In this document: piece by piece, positions 35,233-43,841 of the stretch
Numbering within the stretch: the first letter of the stretch is position 1
Layout of the letters: each line of letters opens with the position of its first letter
Origin: Rhizomicrobium electricum
Lineage (GTDB): Bacteria; Pseudomonadota; Alphaproteobacteria; Micropepsales; Micropepsaceae
Direction: 5' to 3'
Assembly (NCBI RefSeq): GCF_011762045.1
Contig: NZ_JAASQS010000012.1
Coordinates: forward strand, 85,542 to 149,541
DNA: 64,000 bases
Program-made: the position numbers and the translations under genes
The notes under the pieces: generated by a model
Told to the model about the DNA's origin: nothing
The model's database searches: none
The model's input: the letters and a program-made list of their open reading frames with translations, nothing else

Positions 35233-38097
35233 TCAGGCCGACAGAATGCTGAGCGCCAGGCTGGCGTTGGCGTTGAGATTGTTGTTGTAGCTGGTCATCG
35301 CCGCCGACACGGTCTGGTTCGAGGTCTTGGTCTTCGTGGTGTCGGTGGTGCTCGACGCCGTCGTGTTGGTGGTCTGATAGATCTTCTGGATCGCGCTCAG
35401 CGAATTGAGCAGCTGGGCCCGCGCCGCGCCGGCACCGGTGCTGGTCGAAATATCGAGATTGCTGGCCAAGCCCACGGCGTAGGTTTTCGAAGTGTCGGTA
35501 GACTTCGTATCGCTGGACGACTTGTTGGTAGCCGCCTTCGACAACGTCTGCTCGGCAATGCCAAGGCGTCCCAGCGCGTCGAACTGGCTCGTGCCTTGAA
35601 CAATCTTCGAAGCGATACCGCTCTTGGCATCTCCGGGCACGACGACGTCGCTGGTTCCGGAAAGCAGCTTGAGGGTCGCGCCGGCGCTGGCCTCGATCTT
35701 GAGCGAAGCACCGCCGGAACCGTAGGCCACCGAGGCCTTGCCCTTGCTGCCAAGCTGCGCGTTCAGCTTGGTGCACAAGGTCGACAGCGTCTCGCCCTTG
35801 TCGATGGTGATCTTGAAGGTGCGGCCGGCATCGCCCTCGATTTGGACCTTGAAGAAGTCGCCTGCGCGCAATGTGGTGTTGTTGGCGAGAGCGTTGTCCT
35901 GCTTGCCCTGCACCTGCCCCGAAGGCAGGCCGAGCGCATCGAGCACGCTGGATCCACTGGAGGCGAAGGCAACACCGCTGCCCACCGACTGGCCGTCCTT
36001 GCCGCCGTACTGGCGCACCCAGTTGACCGAACCGTCGGTGGCAACCGCGGCCACGAACATGTTGGTCGTGTCTTTCCGAATGGTCGAATTGCCCGCGAAG
36101 GTGCCCGACGTGGAACCGGCGACGTAGACCGTTCCGTCATCGCCGACGGTCAGCGCCGCCCCCTTGTCGGTACCTGACGTGCCGAGATAGGTCAGCTTGG
36201 CGGTATCGATCGTCGTACCTTGATCGGCGGCGGTGAACAGGAACGCATCGGTCGCGCCCGACGCCGACGTGCCGCCGGTGGTCGTGGCATTGAGGCTCGA
36301 ACTCGACGTCGTGCCCGAAACGTAGACTTTGCCGTCTTTGACGGACAGGCCCGAGATGGCGCCGCCGGCACCGAGCGCGCCCATGTCGTAAGTCCAGGCC
36401 GCGGCCTGGGTCGTGTCGCCGCCGGTATACTTGGTCAGGATGGCGTGGCCGTCCTGAACCGAGGCAACGACGAGATCGCCCGCATCGGTCGTGGTCGTGG
36501 CCGACACTGTGTCGGAACCCGAGGTGCCGAACTGCTTTTCCGAAAGGATCTTGCCTTTGTTGGAAATCGTGGCGAGGTAGGCGTCGTTGCCACCTTGGTT
36601 GACCTGACCGGAGCCGATGACCTTGGATGTCGTGCCGCCGATATAAACGGTGCCATCGGTGCCGACGCTGACTGAAGTGGCGCTGTTCTCGTTAAGAGTG
36701 GGGATCTGCGTCGACCACACTTGGTTGCCGTACTGGTCGTATTGCGCGGCATAACTGTCGGCTTTGGTATTGGGCAGCTGCGTCGAAGTCACAGGCGCGG
36801 TTGAAGATCCGACGATCGTCACCCCACCGTTCGGGTTGAGCGCCATCGCGGCGCCGGTCGCCGTGCCGCTCGAGCCCAGCATGCGCTGCCACAGGACGTT
36901 GCCAGCCGAATCGTATTTGGTGAGATAGGCGTCCTGGTCGCCCTGGTTCAGTTCGGAGCCAAGATCGCCCGTCACCGTTCCCAGCATGTAAATGTTGCCC
37001 GACGCGTCGACCACAGTCGAACTCGCCGTGGAGGTGCCGTTGGTCGGCGCCATGGTGCGGGCGTACTCCGACGTCGGATCACCCGATGAAAGATCGCTCA
37101 GCTTGATCAGGCGGCCCTGATTGTCGACCGCCGAATCTTTGGTCGCACTGGTCAGACCGGTGGTCGCCGAAACATAGAGCGACGGCGTCGAAGCGGCCGA
37201 CAGCGATACTTTCTCGTTCGTACCGGGCGCAACTTCGAGCGAATAAGCCTGCTTGGCCTTGTCCGCCGTTTTGGTGGCGGCAATATCGCCAGCCGTCATC
37301 GTTTTCTTGAATCGTGTGGTAACGCCGGCCGCCCGGAGCTGGTCGTTGACGTAGGAAACGACATTGGACATCGTGAGGTCGCCATCGACCTTGGAAAGAT
37401 CGATTTCGACGTCTTGCGCCGTGCCATTCTTGGTGACGCTGACCGTAAACTTGTCGGTTTTCGAGAGGCCCGACAGCGCATTGTTGATCGTATTGCCGTC
37501 GGCGAGCGTAGCGCTGACATAAGAGAACGTGGCGCTTGCCACCTTGGCGCTCGACGTTACCGACGCGGCCGGCTCCTTGGCCTGCAGCGCGAAATTGTTG
37601 AAATCGGTCGAGGAAATGAAATCCTGGATTTCCTTCAAGCCGTTCTGGAAACGGGTGTTATAACCCTCGCGCTGGCCGTCAGTGACATCGTCGCGCTTGG
37701 CCATGCTGGCAAGGTAGGAAAGATTGTTCACCGCCTGATAAAGCGCGAACAGCCGCTGATTGTCCTGCTCGGTCTTGGTATCGCTGGTCGTGCCGGCCGT
37801 CACCGGGACCTTCGACAGATCGATGAACGACGCCTTCGTGTCGGTCTTAAGCAGCGGATCGAGCATCGACGTCGCGGTCAGGACCTCGGCATCGCGCTGC
37901 TGCTGCGATGCGGTCTTGGTGCTCCACGGCGTGACGTCGTTGGCGGTGGCGCCTTTTTTCGAGGAATCCGATTTTGTGCTCGACGACGAAGACGAAGTCG
38001 TAGCCGCCGCACGCGTCGCCGCTGCGTTGGCCTTTGCGTTATAGTAGTTCAGCAGCGTCGACGTATCGAAGCTGACAATGGATGGTGTCGTCGTCAT
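35233..38097 (-). CDS. Giant hook-associated-like protein with internal beta-propeller repeats
   Basis: A 954-residue Ser/Thr/Ala/Gly-rich protein with no signal peptide and a single cysteine, features of flagellar type III substrates. Residues about 195-265 and 740-815 resemble flagellin 'hook IN' motifs (FTVSVTKNGTAQDVEIDLSKV; FKVQIEGDAGRTFKITIDKGE). Between them, at about 360-700, are six repeats of the pattern DGTVYIGGTTS...DAYL-K-D--GN--W---G, as in SBBP-type beta-propellers. The C-terminus (NNNLNANASLALSILSA) is helical, as in axial proteins. I chose the ATG at 38097. A hook-filament accessory or surface adhesin is inferred; I know no named homologue. Confidence 0.75.
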   Translation of the reverse strand: MTTTPSIVSFDTSTLLNYYNAKANAAATRAAATTSSSSSSTKSDSSKKGATANDVTPWSTKTASQQQRDAEVLTATSMLDPLLKTDTKASFIDLSKVPVTAGTTSDTKTEQDNQRLFALYQAVNNLSYLASMAKRDDVTDGQREGYNTRFQNGLKEIQDFISSTDFNNFALQAKEPAASVTSSAKVASATFSYVSATLADGNTINNALSGLSKTDKFTVSVTKNGTAQDVEIDLSKVDGDLTMSNVVSYVNDQLRAAGVTTRFKKTMTAGDIAATKTADKAKQAYSLEVAPGTNEKVSLSAASTPSLYVSATTGLTSATKDSAVDNQGRLIKLSDLSSGDPTSEYARTMAPTNGTSTASSTVVDASGNIYMLGTVTGDLGSELNQGDQDAYLTKYDSAGNVLWQRMLGSSGTATGAAMALNPNGGVTIVGSSTAPVTSTQLPNTKADSYAAQYDQYGNQVWSTQIPTLNENSATSVSVGTDGTVYIGGTTSKVIGSGQVNQGGNDAYLATISNKGKILSEKQFGTSGSDTVSATTTTDAGDLVVASVQDGHAILTKYTGGDTTQAAAWTYDMGALGAGGAISGLSVKDGKVYVSGTTSSSSLNATTTGGTSASGATDAFLFTAADQGTTIDTAKLTYLGTSGTDKGAALTVGDDGTVYVAGSTSGTFAGNSTIRKDTTNMFVAAVATDGSVNWVRQYGGKDGQSVGSGVAFASSGSSVLDALGLPSGQVQGKQDNALANNTTLRAGDFFKVQIEGDAGRTFKITIDKGETLSTLCTKLNAQLGSKGKASVAYGSGGASLKIEASAGATLKLLSGTSDVVVPGDAKSGIASKIVQGTSQFDALGRLGIAEQTLSKAATNKSSSDTKSTDTSKTYAVGLASNLDISTSTGAGAARAQLLNSLSAIQKIYQTTNTTASSTTDTTKTKTSNQTVSAAMTSYNNNLNANASLALSILSA

Positions 38098-38154
38098 AAT
38101 CGGAGTGCCAACACGCACTAACCCAGGAATCTCCGTATTTTGCCGCTCTCCAGC

Positions 38155-38170
38155 TTAAGGAGGGATTAAC
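38155..38170. promoter_or_regulatory. CtrA box 1 (TTAA-N7-TTAAC)
   Basis: Perfect match to the binding site of the cell-cycle regulator CtrA: TTAA at 38155-38158, seven bases, TTAAC at 38166-38170. It lies in the divergent region between the propeller-protein gene and the first FlmG-like gene. Confidence 0.65.
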
Positions 38171-38182
38171 ATCGGAACGTGC

Positions 38183-38198
38183 TTAACCGCCCCTTAAC
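38183..38198. promoter_or_regulatory. CtrA box 2 (TTAA-N7-TTAAC)
   Basis: A second perfect match, TTAA at 38183-38186, seven bases, TTAAC at 38194-38198, exactly 28 bases after the first and in the same orientation. It lies 24 bases before the ATG of the FlmG-like gene. Confidence 0.65.
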
Positions 38199-38221
38199 AG
38201 GGCGTGCGCGACAAAGCGGTC

Positions 38222-39724
38222 ATGGATTCATACGCTCTCGGCCAGAAGCTCACGGCAGCCGGACGTCTCTCGGAGGCGATCGGAGCGTTCGAGCGTGCGC
38301 TTGCCGAGAAGCCAGACGACATCCGTGCCCTGTTTGCTCTCGGAAATACCGCGCGCGCGCTCGGCATGGGCGCCGCGGCCGAACAATTCTATCGCCACGT
38401 GCTTGAACTGGAGCCGGGCCGGCTGGAAGCCGTGGTCAATCTCGCCAACCTCCTCCGTTCGCAAGGTGCTTTCGAGGCGGCGGCCGCATTGATCCGCCCC
38501 GCTTTGGCACAGAAACCGGACGACCCCGAGCTTCTGCTGACGTTGGGCTCAATTTTGCGTGAAACCGACGCGTTGACGGCGGCCGCTGACCTTTACCGGG
38601 CCGTTCTCGAGAAAAAGCCAGCGTCCGTGCCGGCCTTAGTCAATCTCGCCGATCTTCTTGCTGACGGTGGCAACGACAGGGAAGCCCTGAAGCTATACGA
38701 TCGTGCGTTGAAGCTTGAACCCGACAACGCCCAGGCCCGGCTTAATCGCGCCATTCTGCATCTGGCGCGCGGCAATCTGAAAGACGGTTGGAAGGATTAC
38801 ACGGCCCGCTTGAAGGTACCCGGCAAGGTACCGCTCGCCGATCATGGCTTGAAGCGCTGGGACGGATCGAGCCTCAAGCGCACGCGTCTTTTGATAACCG
38901 CCGAGCAAGGAGTCGGCGATCATCTAATGTTTGCCAGCATGATCCCGGAGCTGGCTGTACGCGCCGCGGCTGAGGGCGGAGCGTTGCTTCTCGAATGCGA
39001 ACCGCGGTTGCGGCCGCTGTTTGTCCGCTCATTTCCGGACGTGGCGACGCACGATTGGGACATCGAAAAGCGTGAAGGCGTGCTGCGGACCCATTACGGC
39101 TGGCTGAAGCTTGCCGGCGGCGCCAATGCCTTCATGGAAATGGGCAGCTTGCCGAAATTGCTGCGCAAGACCATTGCGGCGTTTCCTGCGCCCAACACCT
39201 TCCTGACCGCCGACCCGGACGAAGCCGCCCGTTGGCGATCCTGCTTCGAAAATCTCCCGCGGCCATGGGTAGCCGTGTGCTGGCGTTCGGGCTCAACCGG
39301 CGGCGCGCGCGCCGTACAATATGCTGCGCTGAAGGATTGGGGCGGGATGCTGTGCGAAATGCCGGGAACCGCTATCGTTGCTCAATATGACGCCCGCGAG
39401 GATGAAACCGCTGCGCTATCGACACTCGGTGGACGCCCCGTGTTCGTTCCTCAGGAAATCGATCAGAAGCAGGAACTCGACCGTGTTGCGGCGATGCTCT
39501 CGGTCTGCGATGCGGTAATCAGCGCACCGACAGCGGTATCGTGGCTTTCGGCCGGGCTGGGCGTTCCGACCTTCAAAGCGCTTTACGATTTGAGTTGGCC
39601 GAGTTTCGGCACCAATTACGAGCCCTTCGCTCCGGCGGCCCGTTGTCTGATGCCGGCGCGCCCCGGCGACTGGTCCGATGTCATGGCGCAAGCACTGGCG
39701 GCGATCAAAGCGCTGCCGGCTTAG
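38222..39724 (+). CDS. FlmG-like TPR glycosyltransferase, copy 1
   Basis: A 500-residue soluble protein. The first 190 residues are five tetratricopeptide repeats; the rest (about 210-500) is a GT-B-like domain with LLITAEQGVGDHLMFASMIPEL and APTAVSWLSAGLGVPTF. This layout is that of FlmG, the Caulobacter enzyme whose TPR part binds flagellin and whose catalytic part attaches pseudaminic acid. Neighbours encode nonulosonic-acid synthesis, which supports the assignment. It is shorter than the second copy at 55.2 kb. Its 3' end overlaps the convergent SpsF-PseG gene by 20 bases. Confidence 0.8.
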   Translation: MDSYALGQKLTAAGRLSEAIGAFERALAEKPDDIRALFALGNTARALGMGAAAEQFYRHVLELEPGRLEAVVNLANLLRSQGAFEAAAALIRPALAQKPDDPELLLTLGSILRETDALTAAADLYRAVLEKKPASVPALVNLADLLADGGNDREALKLYDRALKLEPDNAQARLNRAILHLARGNLKDGWKDYTARLKVPGKVPLADHGLKRWDGSSLKRTRLLITAEQGVGDHLMFASMIPELAVRAAAEGGALLLECEPRLRPLFVRSFPDVATHDWDIEKREGVLRTHYGWLKLAGGANAFMEMGSLPKLLRKTIAAFPAPNTFLTADPDEAARWRSCFENLPRPWVAVCWRSGSTGGARAVQYAALKDWGGMLCEMPGTAIVAQYDAREDETAALSTLGGRPVFVPQEIDQKQELDRVAAMLSVCDAVISAPTAVSWLSAGLGVPTFKALYDLSWPSFGTNYEPFAPAARCLMPARPGDWSDVMAQALAAIKALPA

Positions 39725-41480
39725 CGCTATCGCTTCGTTTGGCTGCGAGTTCGGCTGCCAGATCGGCGGCGATGCGCGTAGCACCGGACCCGTCGATGGT
39801 CATCAGACCAGCGGCCCGCATCTGACGCCGGCGGGCTCCATCACTCAGCAAGGTCCGGACGGCCTTGGCGATGTCTTCGCCTTTGACCTTGTCCATGTGG
39901 CCGAGATTGATGCCCATGCCTGCCTCGGCAAAAGCCGAAGCGGATTCGACATGGTCGTCGCTGATGCCGAGATAGATCGCCGGCACACCGGCTGCCGCGA
40001 GCTCGTAGGCGGTGACGCCGAACGCCACCAAAGCGACATCGCAGGTGGCAAATTCCGTAGCGAGCCCGCGAGCTCCCTCCACGGTTTCGAAGTTGGGCGA
40101 GAGACCTACTAAGGTGCGCGCCAGCCGATCCTTGTCGGTGAAGCCGGGACCGATGACGAAGCGGGCGCGGAACACCGGATCGAGCTTCTTCAGTCCTTGG
40201 GCGCATTTCAGTGTCAATCCGAACGGATCGGATCCGCCCATGGTGACCAGCAAGGTCGGATTGCGCGACGGCTTGCGCGGCCGTTCGTTGATTTGCTGCT
40301 GGCCAAGGATGGCCCATTCCCAGCCGACGCGGGCGCGCGCCTTCGAGCCGGCCCATTTCATCCGGGCGACTTGGGGCAGCGGCGGATAATAGGCGAGATC
40401 GCATGCCAGCCGCCGGTCGGAGCCGTCATCGACCGTCGCCTTGAGGGCAACCGGAAGCGCTTCGATCGCTTCGCGCGCAGGTCCTTCGCGGCAGTCGAGG
40501 ATCAAAAGATCGGGGTCTTTGGCGACCGACAGGAATTCGCCTTCCGGCCCGTCGATCAGCTTGGCGGCAAAGCCGGCCTGACGGATCGAAGCCAAAGCCT
40601 CCTCGTGTCCGTTGACGGCAAACACCACGCCAAGCCCTTCGCGATCGCGCAAGGCACGCGCCAGCGCAATCATGCGTTTGACATGGCCAAAGCCGTAAGG
40701 CCCACCCCCGTCGCAACGGACCAAAGCGAGCCCGCCCTGGGGCGTAACGCCTTTCTGGCGCACATGGGCATTGATCTGGCGCAACATCGGTTCGCGCTCC
40801 AGCAGCAATAGCAGATCGGCGAGCGAGGCCTCGCCCGCCTTGGCGGCCAGCCGCGCATGCACCGCCTCGACGAAAGCAAAATCGTCGGGCGTATCGACCG
40901 TGAGACGCCCCCCGGACTTGGCCAGTTTGGGATACGGCTTGGCGCGAGCGATCGGAACGAAATCGGGATGCAGCTTGAAGTAGCCGGTGACGTGCTCGCG
41001 AGCGACCGGATCCTCGCTCGCCACCAGCATCAGCTTGTCCAGTGCCCGGCGGGTGAAAGGATCGACACCGCAATGGGCCGTTTCGGCATTTTGCTCGAGC
41101 AGCACGTAATCGCCGTCCTGCTCGATCAGTGCGTCGACCAGATGATCGATGAAATCGGCATCGAGGAAGGGCGAATCCGCATTGACCCGCACGATCACAT
41201 CGGCGTCAGTGACTTCCGCCGCCCGCGCGAACCGGGCTAGCACGTCGTCTTCGGGACCGCGAACGCAAACCACGTTGTTTGCGGCACAGAACTCGGCGAT
41301 GGCGTCGTCGAGATGATTGACGCTGGTGGCAACCGCGATAGCTTCGATCCGTTTCGATTTCCTGAGCCGGTGGACGATGTGCCAAAGCAGCGGCTTACCG
41401 GCCACAGGCTTCAAAACCTTGCCGGGCAAGCGTGTTGACCCCATCCGCGCCTGAATAACGGCGACGATACGCGGACTCAT
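39705..41480 (-). CDS. Fused cytidylyltransferase (SpsF/PseF) and PseG-like UDP-sugar hydrolase
   Basis: A 591-residue two-domain protein. Residues 1-245 form a SpsF-type cytidylyltransferase (VIQARMGSTRLPGKVLKP, RVNADSPFLD), which would activate a nonulosonic acid with CMP. Residues about 250-591 form a PseG/SpsG domain with GGGPYGFGHVKRM and VTMGGSDPFG, which would remove UDP from a diamino-sugar. These are FlmC and FlmD functions in Caulobacter, normally separate genes and non-consecutive pathway steps. It overlaps the NeuB-like gene by four bases. I see no frameshift at the junction, so the fusion is genuine. Confidence 0.88.
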   Translation of the reverse strand: MSPRIVAVIQARMGSTRLPGKVLKPVAGKPLLWHIVHRLRKSKRIEAIAVATSVNHLDDAIAEFCAANNVVCVRGPEDDVLARFARAAEVTDADVIVRVNADSPFLDADFIDHLVDALIEQDGDYVLLEQNAETAHCGVDPFTRRALDKLMLVASEDPVAREHVTGYFKLHPDFVPIARAKPYPKLAKSGGRLTVDTPDDFAFVEAVHARLAAKAGEASLADLLLLLEREPMLRQINAHVRQKGVTPQGGLALVRCDGGGPYGFGHVKRMIALARALRDREGLGVVFAVNGHEEALASIRQAGFAAKLIDGPEGEFLSVAKDPDLLILDCREGPAREAIEALPVALKATVDDGSDRRLACDLAYYPPLPQVARMKWAGSKARARVGWEWAILGQQQINERPRKPSRNPTLLVTMGGSDPFGLTLKCAQGLKKLDPVFRARFVIGPGFTDKDRLARTLVGLSPNFETVEGARGLATEFATCDVALVAFGVTAYELAAAGVPAIYLGISDDHVESASAFAEAGMGINLGHMDKVKGEDIAKAVRTLLSDGARRRQMRAAGLMTIDGSGATRIAADLAAELAAKRSDSAKPAAL

Positions 41481-42343
41481 GACTCAGGCTCCCAGACGGC
41501 GCGCACGGATTTCAGCGGACGCATGCCGTCGGATGGATCAGCCCGCCAAGCGCGATCATCGGCTTCGGAAGGTTGCGGTTCTTTGAATCCGGTCCCATCC
41601 GCGGCAAAAGATTCGCGGATGCGGGCGATTACCGGCGCGATCTCGCCCGGAAGCCAGCAATGGCCGGCAGCGTATTCGGCGCCGCGGCCGTCGAGATCGA
41701 GATGGAATTCGATGGCCGATGCCCCCCACCGGTGCACCGCCCGCTCGATCACCGCCGGACGGCGGGTGTGATCGGACCATCCGACCTTGACGCCGGTGGC
41801 TTCACGCAGGGACTGAATCGCGGCGAGATTGGCTTCGTTGGCCGGGGTCGGGTAGGCCGACACGCAATGCAAGAGGGTGATGTCCCGGCACCCGGCCGAT
41901 CGTAAAGTGTCAACGGCATCAAGGATTTCGTCCATCGTCGCCATGCCAGTCGACAGCACGACTGGTTTGCCGGTGGCGGCGCAGTCGGCGAGCAGTTCGG
42001 TCACCATCAACTCGTAGGACGCCACCTTGTAGAAGGCGACATACGGGAGGAGTTGGGCCACCGCTTCACGATAGAAGGGGGTGCAGGAAAACAGTATTCC
42101 GCGTTCCGAACAACGTTCGGCAATCGGAGCCAAGTGCTCCAGCGGAAGCTCCCAGTCTTTGCGAGCCCGGTGTTTGGGGCTTTTGACGAGGATTTCGGGC
42201 GCGAAGAGGTGGTCGATCCGGAAAAGCTGGAACTTCACCGCATCGCAGCCGGCTTCGGCGGCGACATCAACGAATTTCAAGGCGCGGGCAAGCTCGCGGC
42301 CGTGGTTGGACGAGGCTTCGGCAATGAAAATCGGACGGTCCAT
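41477..42343 (-). CDS. neuB: NeuB/PseI-like nonulosonic acid synthase lacking a SAF domain
   Basis: The family condenses phosphoenolpyruvate with a six-carbon amino sugar to give a nine-carbon nonulosonic acid. The TIM barrel is recognisable from IFIAEASSNHGRELARALKF, AGCDAVKFQLF, VLSTGMATMDEI, LHCVSAYPTP and GWSDHTRR. At 288 residues it is about 60 short, because the C-terminal antifreeze-like SAF domain is absent. The metal-site region reads IEFHLDLDGRGAEYAAGH rather than the usual IEKHFTLDR--PGPDH. The sugar substrate may therefore be atypical. It is first in the minus-strand pair with the SpsF-PseG fusion. Confidence 0.85.
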   Translation of the reverse strand: MDRPIFIAEASSNHGRELARALKFVDVAAEAGCDAVKFQLFRIDHLFAPEILVKSPKHRARKDWELPLEHLAPIAERCSERGILFSCTPFYREAVAQLLPYVAFYKVASYELMVTELLADCAATGKPVVLSTGMATMDEILDAVDTLRSAGCRDITLLHCVSAYPTPANEANLAAIQSLREATGVKVGWSDHTRRPAVIERAVHRWGASAIEFHLDLDGRGAEYAAGHCWLPGEIAPVIARIRESFAADGTGFKEPQPSEADDRAWRADPSDGMRPLKSVRAVWEPES

Positions 42344-42358
42344 GCTGAGAATCGCTCC

Positions 42359-42399
42359 TTAACGGTTTCTAAAGCCCGGTTGGCTAAGAGAGAGTTAAC
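42359..42399. promoter_or_regulatory. Two near-perfect CtrA-like boxes upstream of the NeuB-like gene
   Basis: TTAA-N7-TAAA (42359-42373) and CTAA-N7-TTAAC (42384-42399) each differ from the CtrA site at one base of a half-site. They start 25 bases apart, much like the perfect pair at 38155 and 38183. Both precede the minus-strand neuB-like gene; the divergent methyltransferase lies further away. Confidence 0.4.
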
Positions 42400-42617
42400 G
42401 AGCGGCCGCCCCAGTCCCGTCCGGACCCATTCACGCAAGCCGGACAGCGCCCCATCTTCGATATCCATCGACTCCGTCTGCCGCGATAAATGCAGGCGCA
42501 TGCGCTTTACGAGGGGCCGGCCCGCACGGAGCGAATGGACGCTGGCGCCATGACCCCGGTGTCAGAGACCCGAAGCGCCGCCCCTGCTAGCGAATTGTTA
42601 AGCAAACGCGACGGAAG

Positions 42618-43784
42618 ATGGTTACCAGTCTCCTTCTGGGCCCTCCGCCAATGCAGGACTTTTGCGAACTCTGCGGCCGTGACGGACTGACGCTGGCGTA
42701 TGCTCCCGAGCATTCGCATCGCGGCATCTCCGTCTATGTCTGCTGTTATTGCGGTCTCGTTCAGAGCCTGCCGCGGATCGATCACGAACCGCACGCAGCC
42801 AACGATGCCGTCCGGTTCGGCAAGAGTTTCCGCTATCCGATTGCGTTGGCGGCCCTGAAACGGCACGCGCCATCCGATCACTTCCGCGTCATTGACGTCG
42901 GCTCGCACCGCAGCGATTTCCTCATCGCCCTGACCGATGCATTTCCCGCTGCCGAGGCCGTCGCCATAGAGCCGGACGAGCGCGTCGCGGCGAGCGCGGC
43001 CGATAAAGCCGAATTGCATGTGGCACGAATCGAATCCCTGAAATTCGCGGCCGGAACGTTCGACGTCATCCATTCCTGCCACACTATCGAGCACCTCGCC
43101 CATCCATCGCGGGTTCTGAAAGACCACGCCCGGATCCTGAAAAGCGGCGGTCTTCTTCTGCTCGACGCGCCCAATATCGCACTCACCCAGGCCGAAGACA
43201 TTGTCGAGGAATGGTTCGTCGACAAGCACCTCTATCATTTTTCGGCGCGCACCCTGACGCGCATGGTCGAGGCCGCCGGATTCGAAATCATCGAAGCGCC
43301 CGATCCGCGCGATCGCGAAAACCTGTTTCTGGTGGCAAAAAAAACCGGCACGTCACATGCCGTCGATCCCGACCCGAAAGAGGTGGACCAAGCTGTCGAA
43401 CGCATCTCCACCTATGCCGCCACCCGTTCGCACAATGCCGACGCTTTGCCTGCCGTTGCTGAAGAGCTGATCGCTATGGCACCGAAAGGTGTCGCAATCT
43501 GGGGTGCCGGACGCATCTTCGATACCCTAGTCCTTCACGGCGGCTTCGATCCGAAAAAGCTGACCGCGCTGATCGATCCGCATCTCACACATGTCGCCGA
43601 ACGCCATGGCGTCGAACTATCCGGTCCCGAGGCGCTCGCCGCTGCGGCACCGGGCGTTATCGTTGTCCTGACCCGCGGCGGTACGGACGAAATCGCCGCC
43701 AGAGCCGGAACCCTGGTTCCCGGTGCCGAAATCATTGCCTTTGCCGATCTGCTTGGTCGCGCGCGCCTGAAGCGGGCCGCGTGA
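42618..43784 (+). CDS. SAM-dependent C-methyltransferase-like protein with zinc-ribbon start
   Basis: A 388-residue protein in three parts. An N-terminal zinc-binding region has CELCG and CCYCG; a class I methyltransferase domain follows with VIDVGSHRSDFLIAL and HSCHTIEHL; and a C-terminal Rossmann-like domain carries VAIWGAGRIFDTLVL. This layout is that of sugar C-methyltransferases acting on nucleotide-linked keto sugars. Here it would decorate the sugar made by the island. It is the first plus-strand gene of the island, and the next gene begins 57 bases later. An ATG at 42651 is an alternative start. Confidence 0.75.
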   Translation: MVTSLLLGPPPMQDFCELCGRDGLTLAYAPEHSHRGISVYVCCYCGLVQSLPRIDHEPHAANDAVRFGKSFRYPIALAALKRHAPSDHFRVIDVGSHRSDFLIALTDAFPAAEAVAIEPDERVAASAADKAELHVARIESLKFAAGTFDVIHSCHTIEHLAHPSRVLKDHARILKSGGLLLLDAPNIALTQAEDIVEEWFVDKHLYHFSARTLTRMVEAAGFEIIEAPDPRDRENLFLVAKKTGTSHAVDPDPKEVDQAVERISTYAATRSHNADALPAVAEELIAMAPKGVAIWGAGRIFDTLVLHGGFDPKKLTALIDPHLTHVAERHGVELSGPEALAAAAPGVIVVLTRGGTDEIAARAGTLVPGAEIIAFADLLGRARLKRAA

Positions 43785-43841
43785 GTTTTGGTTTTTCGCG
43801 CTGTCGGAAGGTTTCCGAGGCGCTCTCAGAGGGGAAACGTC

